A stretch of DNA of 64,000 nucleotides from Sialis fuliginosa (GCA_961205875.1 OY540816.1:7388701-7452700); one strand, 5' to 3'; counted from the first letter of the stretch, positions 45,606 through 57,763 are shown. Notes: a model not told the origin generated them from the sequence alone. Made by a program: numbers and translations.

Positions 45606-46142
45606 TATACATTATTTGTAAATTTGATTATTTAGGTACCTATCTATTTGTTACAACAAAGAACGATTTTTTATCATTTTGATAATAATTTTATTAATTA
45701 AAAAAAAATACATTCGGTACGACTTAGGAAACCAGTGTGCTAAGTCGTACTACCTATAGCTTAAGTCGTACCCTTATAAAATAAAGAACATATAACATTT
45801 ATTATATTTTGCATTTATATAAAAAAACAAAATCACATAACCTAAAAACTGCAAGTCGATTCGTTTTACATAAATAACTCACTAAGTGCTATAAAATCCG
45901 TAGCGAACATTAAAAATGTCTTTATCACCATATTATCAAGTAAAAACTCTACTGAATCTAGTTCAAAAATAACAAGTTTGTAAAAAAACTTACTTGTTAA
46001 ATATTTTTTAAACGAACACGCCAACTGAACGAATTTCAATGTTTACTAAAATGGCCGACTGGGAAGTACACTTTACAACTACTAGAGGCGCTGTTGTTAT
46101 TAAATATGCTGTGACCAGCTGAGATATTGACGGGGGGTTCCG

Positions 46143-46505
46143 GTCAATTTATCGTAAACAGTTTATCGTACAACAGTTTATCGTAAAACAATTTACCGAA
46201 CGAACAATTTATCGTATGAACAATTTACCGTAAGAACAATTTATCGTAAAACAATTTATCGTAAGAACTATTTATCGTATGGACAATTTACCGTAAGAAC
46301 AATTTATCGTAAAACAATTTATCGTAAGAACAATTTATCGTATGTACAATTTACCGTATGAACAATTTATCGTAAAACAATTTATCGTAAAACAATTTAT
46401 CGTAGAACAATTTATCGTAAAACAATTTATCGTAGAGCAATTTATCGTAAAACAATTTATCGTAAAACAATTTATCGTAAAACAATTTATCGTAAAACAA
46501 TTTAT
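46143..46505 (+). repeat. 15-bp tandem array, left arm of element 2
   Basis: Units of 'acaatttatcgtaaa' (15 bp) with 18-19-bp variants containing 'gaac', about 22 copies. Some carry 'taccg' for 'tatcg'. The 15-bp unit encodes five residues (QFIVK) in one frame, which produces a spurious 75-codon frame (46342-46569). Confidence 0.92.
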
Positions 46506-46814
46506 GTATTATTACTGTCACAGACTCCACTGGACTTTCTTATACGTATTAAGGTCAAATCAATTATGAAAATATTATATAATATATTATTATATAGAAA
46601 CCTTGTTTTCTAATTTTATCAATTAAAAAAAATGTACAGATGCGTATTAAGTTAGATTTTAGGCCCAAATTATTAAAATAATAAATACACATTACATATA
46701 AATAATATATATAAACCTTATTTATTATTTAATCAATTAAAAAAAAAATGTACAGAAGCGTATTGAGTAATTATTGAGACCCGTGTATTAAACTAATTAA
46801 TAAACTCACAACTC

Positions 46815-47635
46815 GCCCCCTGTCACAGATGGAGGGTTGTAACTGGTCTCATTGGATCCGGCGGGAAAACTACTATAGGATTCTAGGGGAATGGGGGGCA
46901 AAACAACCCTCTATCTAGCACAGGAGTCGAGATATTTACGATTTTCTGTAATGAATACCATAAGTAGCGAAACAGAAAAATTCAATATTTACAATAAATA
47001 CTGCATATAAACATAAGGTATTATTATTTAATTTAATAGAATGAAATAAAAAGTTCAGGCATGTATTAAGTGATATTTTAGGCCCGTATTGTTAAAACAA
47101 CAAATACACATATGTATATAGAAACCTTGTTTATAATTTAGTCAGTTAAAAATAATTGTACAGAAGCGTATTGAGTGATTTTTGAGGCCCGTGTATTAAA
47201 CTAATTAAAAAACTCACAAATCGCCCCCTGTCACAGATGGAGGGTTGTAACTGGTCTCATTGGATCCGGCGGGAAAAATACTATAGGATTCTAGGGGAAT
47301 GGGGGGCAAAACAACCCTCTATCTAGCACAGGAGTCGAGATATTTACGATTTTCTGTAATGAATACCATAAGTAGCGAAACAGAAAAATTCAATATTTAC
47401 AATAAATACTGCATATAAACATAAGATATTATTATTTAATTTAATAGAATGAAATAAAAAGTTCAGGCATGTATTAAGTGATATTTTAGGCCCGTATTGT
47501 TAAAACAACAAATACACATATATTAAATAGAAACCTTGTTTATAATTTAGTCAATTAAAAATAATTGTACAGAACCATATTGAGTGATTTTTGAGGCCCG
47601 TGTATTAAACTAATTAATAAACTCGCCTCTGTCAC
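46815..47635. repeat. 408-bp tandem units with Helitron-like core, left arm
   Basis: Two units starting at 46815 and 47223, with a broken third at about 47632. Each contains 'ggagggttgtaact', 'ggatccggcgggaaaa', 'aaaacaaccctctatct' and 'gagatatttacgatttt', closely resembling the ~175-bp units in the Helitron at 16660-17030. The same two units appear inverted at about 48170-48760. Confidence 0.85.
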
Positions 47636-49064
47636 GTGATGAAAGAATGTAATATAACATTGTTTTACATTGAACTGTTTACCATAAATTGAACGCAAAT
47701 CGATTAAATAATATTCAATGTTTCTAAATAGTAGGTATACGTGAATTTGTTATTTTAAGAATACAGGCCTATATTATCACTTGATATACATCTGTACATT
47801 TTTAAAATTTATTTAATTTAGTAATAATATCTAAGGTATATTATTATTGTGTAAGAGGTGGATATTGATTTTGTTTCTTTTTCACTATTTATTCATTATA
47901 GAAAATCGTAAATAACACGTCACCTATACGAGTAAGGGGGTTGTTTTTAATTAGTTTAATACACGGGACTCAAAAATCACTCAATACGCTTCTGTACAAT
48001 TATTTTTAATTGACTAAATTATAAACAAGGTTTCTATATATGTATATTTGTTATTTTAACAATACAGACCTAAAATATCACTTAATACATGCCTGAACTT
48101 TTTTTTTCATTCTATTAAATTAAATAATAATATCTTATGTTTCTATGCAATATTTATTGTAAATATTGAATTTTTCTGTTTCGCTAATTATGGTATTCAT
48201 TACAAAAAATCGTAAATATCTCGACTCCTGTGCTAGATAGAGGGTTGTTTTGCCCCCCATTCCCCTAGAATCCTATAGTATTTTTCCCGCCGGATCCAAT
48301 GAGACCAGTTACAATCCTCCATCTGTGACAGGGGGCGAGTTGTGAGTTTATTAATTAGTTTATACACGGGCCTCAAAAATCACTCAATACGCTTCTGTAC
48401 AATTATTTTTAACTGACTAAATTATAAACAAGGTTTCTATATACATATGTGTATTTGTTGTTTTAACAATACGGGCCTAAAATATCACTTAATACATGCC
48501 TGAACTTTTTATTTCATTCTATTAAATTAAATAATAATATCTTATGTTTATATGCAGTATTTATTGTAAATATTGAATTTTTCTGTTTCGCTACTTATGG
48601 TATTCATTACAGAAAATCGTAAATATCTCGACTCCTGTGCTAGATAGAGGGTTGTTTTGCCCCCCATTCCCTTAGAATCCTATAGTATTTTTCCCGCCGG
48701 ATCCAATGAGACCAGTTACAACCCTCCATCTGTGACAGGGGGCGATTTGTGAGTTTTTTAATTAGTTTAATACACGGGTCTCAATAATTACTCAATACGC
48801 TTCTGTACATTTTTTTTTAATTGATTAAATAATAAATAAGGTTTATATATATTATTTATATGTAATGTGTATTTATTATTTTAATAATTTGGGCCTAAAA
48901 TCTAACTTAATACGCATCTGTACATTTTTTTTAATTGATAAAATTAGAAAACAAGGTTTCTATATAATAATATATTATATAATATTTTCATAATTGATTT
49001 GACCTTAATACGTATAAGAAAGTCCAGTGGAGTCTGTGACAATAATAATACATAAATTGTTTTA

Positions 49065-49430
49065 CGATAAATTGTTTTACGATAAATTGTTTTACGATAA
49101 ATTGTTTTACGATAAATTGCTCTACGATAAATTGCTTTACGATAAATTGTTTTACGATAAATTGTTCTACGATAAATTGTTTTACGATAAATTGTTCATA
49201 CGGTAAATTGTCCATACGATAAATTGTTCTTACGATAAATTGTTTTACGATAAATTGTTCTTACGGTAAATTGTCCATACGATAAATTGTTCTTACGATA
49301 AATTGTTTTACGATAAATTGTTCTTACGGTAAATTGTTCATACGATAAATTGTTCGTTCGGTAAATTGTTTTACTATGAACTGTTTACGATAAACTGTTT
49401 TACGATAAACTGTTTACGATAAATTGACCG
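49065..49430 (-). repeat. 15-bp tandem array, right arm of element 2
   Basis: Mirror image of 46143-46505 ('tttacgataaattgt' units), of nearly equal length. The matching spurious frame is at 48988-49215 on the minus strand. Confidence 0.92.
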
Positions 49431-49984
49431 CAAATCATTGACGGGGTACAATTTAGGCGGTAGTACGACTTAAGCAACCTTACCCTATACGGACAAAATT
49501 GAATAATAAAAATAACTATGCCAGTTTAGGGAATTGAGTACATACAGATCAGTATTATGGGAAAAATTAATGTATTGAATTTTTATATGAAAATCTTATA
49601 TTAAAATGTCAAGTATACTATAAAAATTGAATTGGTTTACAATAAAAAAAACTTAACAATAATATTTTAGTTCAAAGAATTTAAGTATTGACTTTTTTAT
49701 GGCGGCAATCGATTATTATATATGTCTTTGGGAACACATAATTTTTTTTTTATAAATAAAGGTTTTACAAAAACTTTTATTGTTAATCAAAGACAAGCAT
49801 GATTCCATTATTAACAATTTAATAAAACAAAAACAATTGAAGATATCAGGTCCTAATTTTCAGTGAATGTTCTGTATTACAAAATGTTTATTTTCCATGG
49901 GTATCAACATAAAAATGTTAAACTTTATTAGTTATTACAGCTTATAAGTGTGTTTTAAACCATTTTTTTCAACGTAGTGAATAA

Positions 49985-50930
49985 ACAAATGAATGTTTTT
50001 ATTTTTTTCAAAATGGAGGCTGTAGGGAATTTTATAGCGAATAACTTTTATTCGAAACTTTTTTTTGTATAATACTTATTTAGACCGCTATTTAGCAAAA
50101 TTTAGTAAATCTGAAGAATTTTGCAATTGAACCAGATAACTAAAATAGAAGCAAACTTGGGGTATTATTCTTAACCACATTTGTAACCTGTCCTGTAAGA
50201 AGCAAAACTGTACCTAAAAATTCCTATTTTAGATACTTTTAAGCCTAGACAGCCTGAATAGCCCAGGAAATAAAGGAAAAAGTACAAGGAAAATGTATGA
50301 GGTGCCATATTTAAATAGTGAACATGTCCAGATGTGCATTTTCTGAAAACTCCCTAGCAAAATTTTCTCCAGAACACCCTCAACCAAGGGCCCAATGTTT
50401 TGTAAGCACTCTGTAATGAAAAGAATGTTCAATCAACCCCGTCTTTCACATTTTAAACAGATAATTAAATTTTCTACAACCTTTTTATTATTATTTTAAC
50501 CAAAAATAATTGTATACCTTTCAAAATGGCGGTCAAACTAAAAATTTTATTTTAAAAACACAAAATTTTGATTTCGATAGGCTTTTTGATAGGTATAAAG
50601 TTATTTATGACCAAGAATGTGTTATAATTGATTGTAGTACATTTAATTGTCTTTTAAAAAAATAAAAAATGGGGTTGATCGGACTTTTAGTTCACTAGAT
50701 ATAGTCATTTTACGAAACTGTTGTAATATCTAAATACGTGACAAAAACAAAACTTTGGGCCCTTGGTTGAGGGTGTTCCGCAGCAAATTTTGCTATGGGG
50801 TTTTCAGAAAATATACATCTGGACATGTTCTAATCACTGTTTAAATTTAGCACCTCATACATTTTTACAAATTTTACACCAATAAAAAATTATACATTGC
50901 CTGGACTAGAACTAATAGTAATTTTTACAA
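49985..50930. repeat. Palindromic repeat, copy 1
   Basis: About 50325-50405 ('gaacatgtccagatg', 'ccctcaaccaagggccc') is inverted at 50745-50830. Outward 'gcctgaatagcccagg' has a diverged partner near 50900. The left part, 49990-50265, is repeated in inverted orientation at 56565-56835. No TSD was established. A 67-codon frame on the minus strand crosses one arm and is not supported. Confidence 0.65.
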
Positions 50931-51836
50931 TATAGCATAACAAAATTTCCAATATTACCTGAATTACGATTACTATCCTCAGGGAGCATTGCAATATAGT
51001 ATTTTTTCCAGGAATATTTACAGTAGAAAATAACAAACAATTTTCTTCGTATATTTGCACTATCTACAAGAGGATCTCTGTAAGAGTAATTAATTTTCTT
51101 CAGGATCCGGTACGCTCTTCTCTTTAGGTACTTACATTATAACAAAAAATTCTAATCTATACCACTATTATCATTATAATATAGTTTACTTGCATTAAAG
51201 TAGTTATGTCGATTTAGCGTTTTTTTTAAAGATATTCTATAAATTTTCAGATCATTTATCATGATTAAAAAACATTGACCGTTATTAAGATCACGAGATA
51301 ACCATCATTGACCTCGTAGTGGTGATGTTACTAGCATTAGTACTGGCGTTAAGTCTGTCAGACCCGCATTTATTTATATGATTTGAAAGGATAATTTGGA
51401 ATTTTAAGGACTTGTAAAAATAATAATTCTTAGCTAATCAAAGGCACAAAATGATTAATGTTTAATTAATCAATTTATTATTTTTAATTCTATAAAAATA
51501 AATAAAATAATATGCTCCTTAAAATATCAATAAAATTGTAGAAGATAACAGGAAATATTACATAATTATAAATATTTATGATTGTATAAAAAAATTATAT
51601 AAATAAATACTAAAAGATACATGAAAACATGTATCACAATGATACTAACTATAAAAATAAAGAGCTGCTGTGAAAAACACGTGTCTATTACCCTCTACCA
51701 CTAAATTATTTAAAAAGAAACTCTGTTGGGACTGTGAGACTTGGCGCTACCGCCCACGTCGCAAGATTGAAACATGTTATTTTAACCTATTCCAAATCAA
51801 AACTTACAGATAGAAAAGAAATGCCATACTTATATA
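50931..51836. other. No gene seen
   Basis: AT-rich sequence. A short GC-richer patch near 51740-51770 ('gcgctaccgcccacgtcg') has no recognisable context. Confidence 0.4.
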
Positions 51837-51908
51837 CAGGGTGTTTTGTTCGCTGATACGAATATTTTGAAGGAAGTCATTTTGAAGTGATTTAAGCAAA
51901 TGTACCTG

Positions 51909-52687
51909 GCTGATTCTCAAAAAAAATCTAAATTGTTGTCCTTTCTGATTTCTATAAAACGAGATCGAAAATTAAAGTTAAGGAGATTCTCTTATGAAAC
52001 TACATCACTAGATGTACCAAATTGTATATTAATTTTATTTCAGTTATTATAAATTGTAAAAATATATTAAAATTTATACCTCAAAAATCATTCCCTCACT
52101 GTGTCCCAACCACCAAATTTAAATACATTTCTAATTTGTTTCGAAAAGTTTTCTAGAATGTGTTTAATAACTTATTATTTATTCATTTATAACAATATTC
52201 TATATTTAAAAATGTACAACAGTAAGTAAAACACAAACAGAAAAAAACAGAAAATAAATTTACAAGTATGTCCTTAAAAAACGAATCATTCCCTCACAAT
52301 TTCTGTAACAGTGAAATTAGACCGTAATTTTAAATCTATCTGAACGCAGTGTTATTGTTTTTATAATGTGGCAATACTGACATTAAAAAATAAATATGGC
52401 GAAAGGGCTAAGTGTTGAAGTGTATTGTTGAAATTGTTTTAACGTATTATTATCCAAATTTACATTTTCGCTTGTCATTCCCTCACTAATACACTAAGCT
52501 ATCATATACTCACTTTTGAATTTTTGTTTTAACCCCCTTTAAAGTCAAAAATATTGGGGACCACTATAACCCTTCAGAAAATTACCCTATGTTTTATTAT
52601 ATTTACGAAAGAAATTGTACATTATTAAAAAAAAAAAACCACAATATAACAAAATCATTTTTCTACCTTTTTTTGAGAATCAGCCAC
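51909..52687. repeat. Nested segment with GGCTGATTCTCAAAAAAA ends
   Basis: 'ggctgattctcaaaaaaa' at about 51909 is inverted as 'tttttttgagaatcagcc' ending about 52686. The enclosed 740 bp has no counterpart in the right arm of the surrounding palindrome, so it looks inserted. It contains 'cattccctcact' several times (about 52089, 52287, 52476). No clear TSD. Confidence 0.6.
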
Positions 52688-52804
52688 TTATACTCTATTT
52701 CATTTAAGAATGCAGTGGTTGCCGTGATTTTTGACGGTAAAATGCACGATTCGTACCGTCAAAACCCCTACAACCACTACATTCTTAAATGAAATAGAGT
52801 ATAA
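52688..52804. mobile_element. 117-bp hairpin MITE
   Basis: TTATACTCTATTTCATTTAA at 52688 is inverted to 52804. The arms pair for about 34 bp with one or two mismatches ('gaatgcagtggttg' with 'caaccactacattc'). The loop holds a second stem, TTTTGACGGTA...TACCGTCAAAA. It is nearly a complete fold-back on its own. Confidence 0.85.
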
Positions 52805-53813
52805 TATTATTCAAAGTGCAACAGTTTTTTTTTATATCGGCCATTTTAGTAAATTTTTGAAAAAACCCAGATTTATACATGTTAATCGCAAAAGTTCAAA
52901 AGTTTAAGAGCCTATATTTTTTAAACATGATTTTTATATTACTTAAATGTTTATGCTACACTATCAGATCAAAATAAAATTTATTAATAGCAAAAATAAA
53001 AAATGTCTGCAGTTTAAAATTTAAAAACTTATAAAACTTTGATAAAATTATTTCTTTAAAAAAATATTTTATAAAATTTAGTACACTTACAGATGTTCAG
53101 ATGGTTTTAAAATTGCTCTATTTTATACCCTTTTGAAAAACCTACCATAATACCTACATGAATTGATTATTTTTGTTAAAAAAACTTACATTTATCTCAG
53201 AATAAGTAACATTTTTACATTTTTACAGTGAGTCGATCGTAGTATGCTAACAATAAGTCATTAAAAACGTGATACTTTTCAAATATTTTTTATACTCAAT
53301 GGGCAGGATTATCCTTTGTACAGGAGTAGATGTTACACTGTCCAATGTGTAAGTATCGCATTACGTTTTTAATGACTTATTTAGAAAAGCATACTACAAT
53401 CGACTCACTGGAAAAATGTAAAAATCTTACTTATTCTGACAATGAGATAAATGTAAGTTTTTGTAACAAAAATAGTCAATTCATGTAGGTATTATGGTAG
53501 GTTTTTCGAAAGGGTATAAAATAGAGCAGATTTTAAATCTATCTGAATATCTGTAAGTTAGATTTTATAAAATAATTTTTTAAAGAAATAATTTTATCTT
53601 TTATAAGTTCTGAAATGTTAAACTGCAGCCATTTTTATTTTTGCCATTCATAAATTTTATTTTGATCTGATAGTGTAGCATAAACATTTAAGTAATATAA
53701 AAATCATGTTTAAAAAATATAGGCTCTTTAGCTTTTGAAATTTTGCGATTAACATGTATAAATCTGTTTTTTTTTTTAAATTTACTAAAATAGCCGATAG
53801 AAAAAAACTGTTG

Positions 53814-53851
53814 CACTTTGTATATAGGTGTATTTACCTATATACAAAGTG
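53814..53851. repeat. Perfect 16-bp-stem hairpin
   Basis: CACTTTGTATATAGGT, 6-nt loop 'gtattt', then the exact inverse ending 53851. It sits at the outer edge of the right inner arm of the 51837-53894 palindrome, where the left arm has only 'caaagtg', so it may be a small insertion or local palindrome duplication. Confidence 0.9.
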
Positions 53852-53894
53852 TACCTCCCTTCAAAATATTCGTATCGCCGAACCAAACAACCTG

Positions 53895-54570
53895 TATATA
53901 TCGAAATCGGAAAAAGGAACATTTATAAATAGAATAAACACTGTACCTGTATGTTTGTCTGTCACAGCTTTCTAGCTACTGAACCGCGTTTGACCTAGAA
54001 AGCTGCAATTTTGCATACTTTTAGTAAATAGTGGACCAATAATAGACATGAGTTATAAAAATAAAATGTTTTTGGTGCCTTTTGAGGGGGGAAAATGGGT
54101 TATCAAATAAATATTTTTATTCAATCCCGGGGAGTGGGGTTACCAATGAAAACTAACAGTTAAAGAATTTAATTATGTAAAAAAATACAAAATAAAAAAA
54201 ACACGTCTCCGGCCCACATGAAAAAAAAAATGAGACAAGAAAATTATCTGCACTCGCCGCATATTTTTTTAAAATTATTAAAAATTGTTAAGTATATAAT
54301 ATATAATGTATAATAGAGACACTTTAATTTAAGGGTGCTTAAATTATCTATATAGTTTTTTAAGAGTCATCTGTTTCTAAAGACGAACTACTAGAGGTTT
54401 TTAACTTTGCTTAAATTAGCATTATTGAATAAAAAAAAACTGTATTGTAAGATATTAATATACGATGCTCGACTCGCTTTTGACAATTTTTTTGTATCAA
54501 GGTAAAATAATAAAAAAAACTACAGTTCATTGACAATTTGAAGAGGATTTATTGTTTAGTTTTAGAGATA
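53895..54570. other. No gene; generic repeat-like patch
   Basis: 'tgtctgtcacagctttc' (53956) with 'tactgaaccgcgtttgac' resembles conserved blocks of unclassified insect repeats. No boundaries could be set. Confidence 0.3.
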
Positions 54571-55302
54571 AAAACATCTGCCAAGTAAATGCACTGTGCT
54601 TCCTCGTGCTAAATTCACCAAAGGTAGTTAATTATTCAATAATTTAAATAAAAACCGATAGTGTTTATATAAATTGCCTGGAATTTGTTAACCATTTAAT
54701 TTTTATACAATTTTACTAAAAAATATTAGTTCGAAATTTTTTTTAAAACGCACCTGAATATTTTTTCATATAATTTTTAATTTTTTAACTATTTCAATCT
54801 AAATCTAAATTTATGCAAATGTCAAAATGACATTTAATATATCCAAGCAAATATCAATTTAGAAAAACAAAACACGAATTCTTAAAATAAATTGAGGTAA
54901 ATCTTTGTAAGGGAATATTTTACAACAAACGTTGTAGACCCATATTATAGGAAATTTAATGCTTAAATGTGTCGTTCTTGAGATATCTTGAAAAAATATA
55001 TATTTTGGGGTGTCACCCCTACCCCTTACATACGATTTTGATGATTTTGAAATGGGACCGTCCTCAAGCAAGACCCAACCATCCAGTGGTTCATGAGTTA
55101 TGCGTGTGACAAGGATTCAGGGGACAGACGGACGGACGAACGGACACACGGACAGACAGACAGACACGGAACGAAAAGTGTTTGTCTTGACCTGAAACGG
55201 GTAAATCAATTTAAAATTTTGAAATCGGAGAACATTTTTTTTGTCTCAATCTGAAACGATCACTTAGCTTCTCGTATCTTCGATATTGCAAGGAAGCAAA
55301 AT
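54571..55302 (+). repeat. Dispersed family L, full-length reference copy
   Basis: About 730 bp from 'aaaacatctgccaag' to 'gcaaggaagcaaaa'. The order of blocks seen in all copies is complete: 'cttcctcgtgctaaattc', 'attgcctggaatt', 'atatatccaagcaaat', 'ttcttgagatatc', 'gtcacccctacccc', the GACGGACAGACAGAC microsatellite and 'gaaacgatcac'. A small deletion near 54963 and a lost segment near 55083 break the frame that other copies keep open. No TIR, poly-A or TSD found. Confidence 0.78.
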
Positions 55303-56564
55303 TAATAATCATTGAAAAATTGTCGCAAAATAAAGATATGTAGATATACAATTAGTCTGACAATGAGCAAAGCGTTTTTAGTTCGAATAAGTTCTTAACG
55401 CGTATTTGGCTATAAGTAAAAATACTAAAATGGTCTGTCATGACATACAGACCTCAATATATCTAATATTGAAAACCGATTTTAAGGTCGTCGATCTTTG
55501 TCCTATCTAATAAATAATTTACAAAAAAAATCGCATAGATTTGCTGTTCAGAAATCAAAATGAATGACTAATATGTATCGATTATATTAATACTGATACG
55601 TGACTACACTTTTAAGTTACACAAGTTTAGTACTGTTTGAAATTATTTTTTTATTAATTTATTTTTGTTTTCTAGCTCTTAATACTTATCTAATAGTTAA
55701 AACATTAAAAGTATATAGCTGTCAACGTTGAATCAAAATTTATCCATCTAGATATGGAATATGAGTACCAGGAATGCTTTCATGAGTATTTCAGAAAAAG
55801 TTTAAGACACTCTAGTACGCAGGTCTTTGAAAAATCGAAAAAACACGAGTATATTAAATGGGAAAATCACCCCCCTCTGGTAATGGCCATTTTATAAGAT
55901 AGAGGGCTGAAACTTTTTCCACATTATTTCTGAATTATTTGGGGCTGATTTGGGGGGGGGTCGGTCAAAATTTGTCCAAACCCCATAAAAGGACCACCCT
56001 AATATGTATATATACTCGTGCCGTCTTCCTTTCAAATCTCATAATGATTGATCATTTATATTTAATTAAATACCTATACCGTTGGTTTAATTTCCGCAAA
56101 TAAACTGTCGAAAAACAAACAGCTAGTGACGTCTATCACGAATTCATGAACAGCAATACTAATCATTAGGAGATATGTTTTCCAAAATGACATTTACTAT
56201 TTATTTAATCAGTAAATTAAACTGTAAAAATCTAGCAAGTTTAGTACAGGTTGACCCAATTTCGAAGGTATTTTTTCGAATACGACTTCACATAGAGAGC
56301 TGAAACAATTAACATTTTTTTATGTTTTTTGCTTTTTTTGATGGTTAGATAGAGCTGAAATAAAGACAATTATTTATTATTTTTTTGTCTTTATTTTTGA
56401 TGATAGATATGAATATATTTAATAGAGTCAATAGCAGGATCAACATTATTAGGATTTACATAATGTTTGAAATACAGCTATCCTAATAAAATTCTAACTG
56501 GCTATTCGAATTGGAGATATTTGATTTTCAATTTATTAGATTAAAAAAAGTTTTTTATAACGTA
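55303..56564. other. No gene seen
   Basis: AT-rich DNA with a G run near 55945 and a C-rich patch near 55870. No TIR or coding resemblance. Confidence 0.4.
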
Positions 56565-56835
56565 GCCTTAGTCCAGGCTGTCTAGGCTTAAATGTATCTA
56601 AAATAATAATTTTTAGGTACAGTTTTGCTTCTTACAGGATATGTTACAAATATGGTTAAGAATAATACCTCAAATTTGCTTCTATTTTAGTTACCTACGT
56701 CAGGAGTAAACCATGGTTCAATTGCAAAATTCTTCAGATTTACTAAATTTTGCTAAATAAGTATTATACAAAAAAAAATTTCGAATAAAAGTTATTCGCT
56801 ATAAAATTCCCTACAGTCTCCATTTCGAAAAAATG
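56565..56835 (-). repeat. Inverted partial copy of 49985-50265
   Basis: 'ccaggctgtctaggctta' through 'cttcttacaggat' and 'cctacagtctccattt' mirrors 49990-50265 over about 265 bp. An extra 10-15 bp ('gtcaggagtaaacc') interrupts it near 56700. Confidence 0.72.
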
Positions 56836-56848
56836 TGTAAACGTTATA

Positions 56849-57237
56849 CAGTGTATTCCAAGTTGATTAAGATATAGGAAATTTAACATAGGGGCAATTA
56901 GAATTGTTATAGTAACCTTTGATCAAATTTAACGATGTGTGATTGGTGCATTTTGAAATGCTGCCACAAAATTTAATAAAATTGTAATTAGTATTTTGTT
57001 TTCAAATTTATATCTGTCAAAAAATATTAATATAATTTTATCTAGGATGCTTAAATTAATGAAATTAAAGTTGAGAACAAAATACTGTTGATTAATTTAA
57101 AATTTATCAGTTAGTTTCGAGGCGGCATTTCAAAATGCACCAATCACACATCGTTAAATTTGACCAAAGGTTACTACAACATTTCTATTTGTCTCCATGT
57201 TGAATTTCCTATGTCTTAATCAACTTGGAATACACTG
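56849..57237. mobile_element. Palindromic TA-type MITE, copy 2, 389 bp
   Basis: Same family as 40796-41204: CAGTGTATTCCAAGTTGATT at 56849 and its inverse at 57237, TA on both sides. The asymmetric centre shows it is inserted in the opposite orientation. It lies 14 bp from the repeat ending at 56835. Confidence 0.9.
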
Positions 57238-57763
57238 TATAATAATACCCGGAATCCAAAAGCTTTATTGTACAAGTATATCTCGGTATAAATGTGCTTG
57301 TGTATACAACATTACATAGAATCGTAGTAATTTTTATTATATATCAAAAAATTCTTTCTACATTTTCAAATCTTTTGATGCACCTATCTCGTTCTTTGCC
57401 TTTTCATAACCTTTGAAATACGTTTCATAAAAGAATGAGTGATATTTCAAAAATGCGTCTCTAGACGATCTATTATATCTCGTTCAGTTATTTAAAAAAA
57501 AAATCAAAATAAAACTCGAGGATATTACTTGCACATTTTGTTTTGTTTAAACAGTGACGTACTATTGGGGGGGGGGGGAGTTTTTTTTTACGGTTTCCGG
57601 GTAGCAAGAAGTAGAACTTATGCGTAGGTAAATTTTATGCCTTAATATCAGTCAGATGGCAACACTGTATTCAAGGTTAATTGCCTCTAGCCATTTAAAT
57701 GAACTTGTCACGAGCCAGTCTCGTATAAAGCATTCATAGGTACGATATATTGTGTCAGCTGTG
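57238..57763. other. No gene; possible lone element end near 57553
   Basis: 'cagtgacgtactattggg' followed by a G run (57569-57580) looks like a TIR terminus, without an inverted partner. Confidence 0.3.

Larger units (their letters stand above)
46136..49436. mobile_element. Foldback/MULE-like palindromic element 2, 3301 bp
   Basis: Arms of about 1.5 kb are inverted around a centre near 47785. Outermost, 'ccggtcaatttatcg' (46140) is mirrored by 'cgataaattgaccg' (49430). The 10 bp ATTGACGGGG occur at 46126-46135 and 49437-49446, giving a 9-10-bp TSD. Each arm carries an outer array of 15-bp units and two inner ~408-bp tandem units (starts 46815 and 47223 on the left). The last few bases at the two ends (GGTTC and GATTTG) differ, so exact termini are uncertain. 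No transposase. Confidence 0.88.
44866..49485. mobile_element. Outer TA-flanked TIR element hosting two insertions
   Basis: The left end GGGTAAGGTTTCTCAAGTCG (44866, after TA) is inverted at the right as 'cttaagcaaccttaccc' (ending 49485, before TA). Its TIR motif 'aagtcgtac' recurs inside at about 45718 (inverted), 45742 and 45763. Subtracting the two nested elements (44933-45605 and 46136-49436 plus its duplication) leaves about 640 bp. Non-coding. Confidence 0.75.
51837..53894. mobile_element. Large palindromic TA-type element, 2058 bp
   Basis: CAGGGTGTTTTGTTCGCTG (51837) is mirrored by the end at 53894 (reverse complement CAGGTTGTTTGGTTCGGCG). Both continue 'atacgaatattttgaagg', and TA flanks each side. 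Inner arms of about 490 bp (about 52815-53300 and 53340-53825) are inverted around 53318 ('tgcgattaacatgtataaa', 'cataatacctacatgaa'). The left arm is longer because it holds the elements at 51909-52687 and 52688-52804. No transposase. Confidence 0.82.

Noticed and set aside
46342..46569. 75-codon frame with repeating QFIVK, and its mirror at 48988-49215
   Set aside because: A direct translation of the 15-bp tandem unit. The period divisible by three keeps it open.
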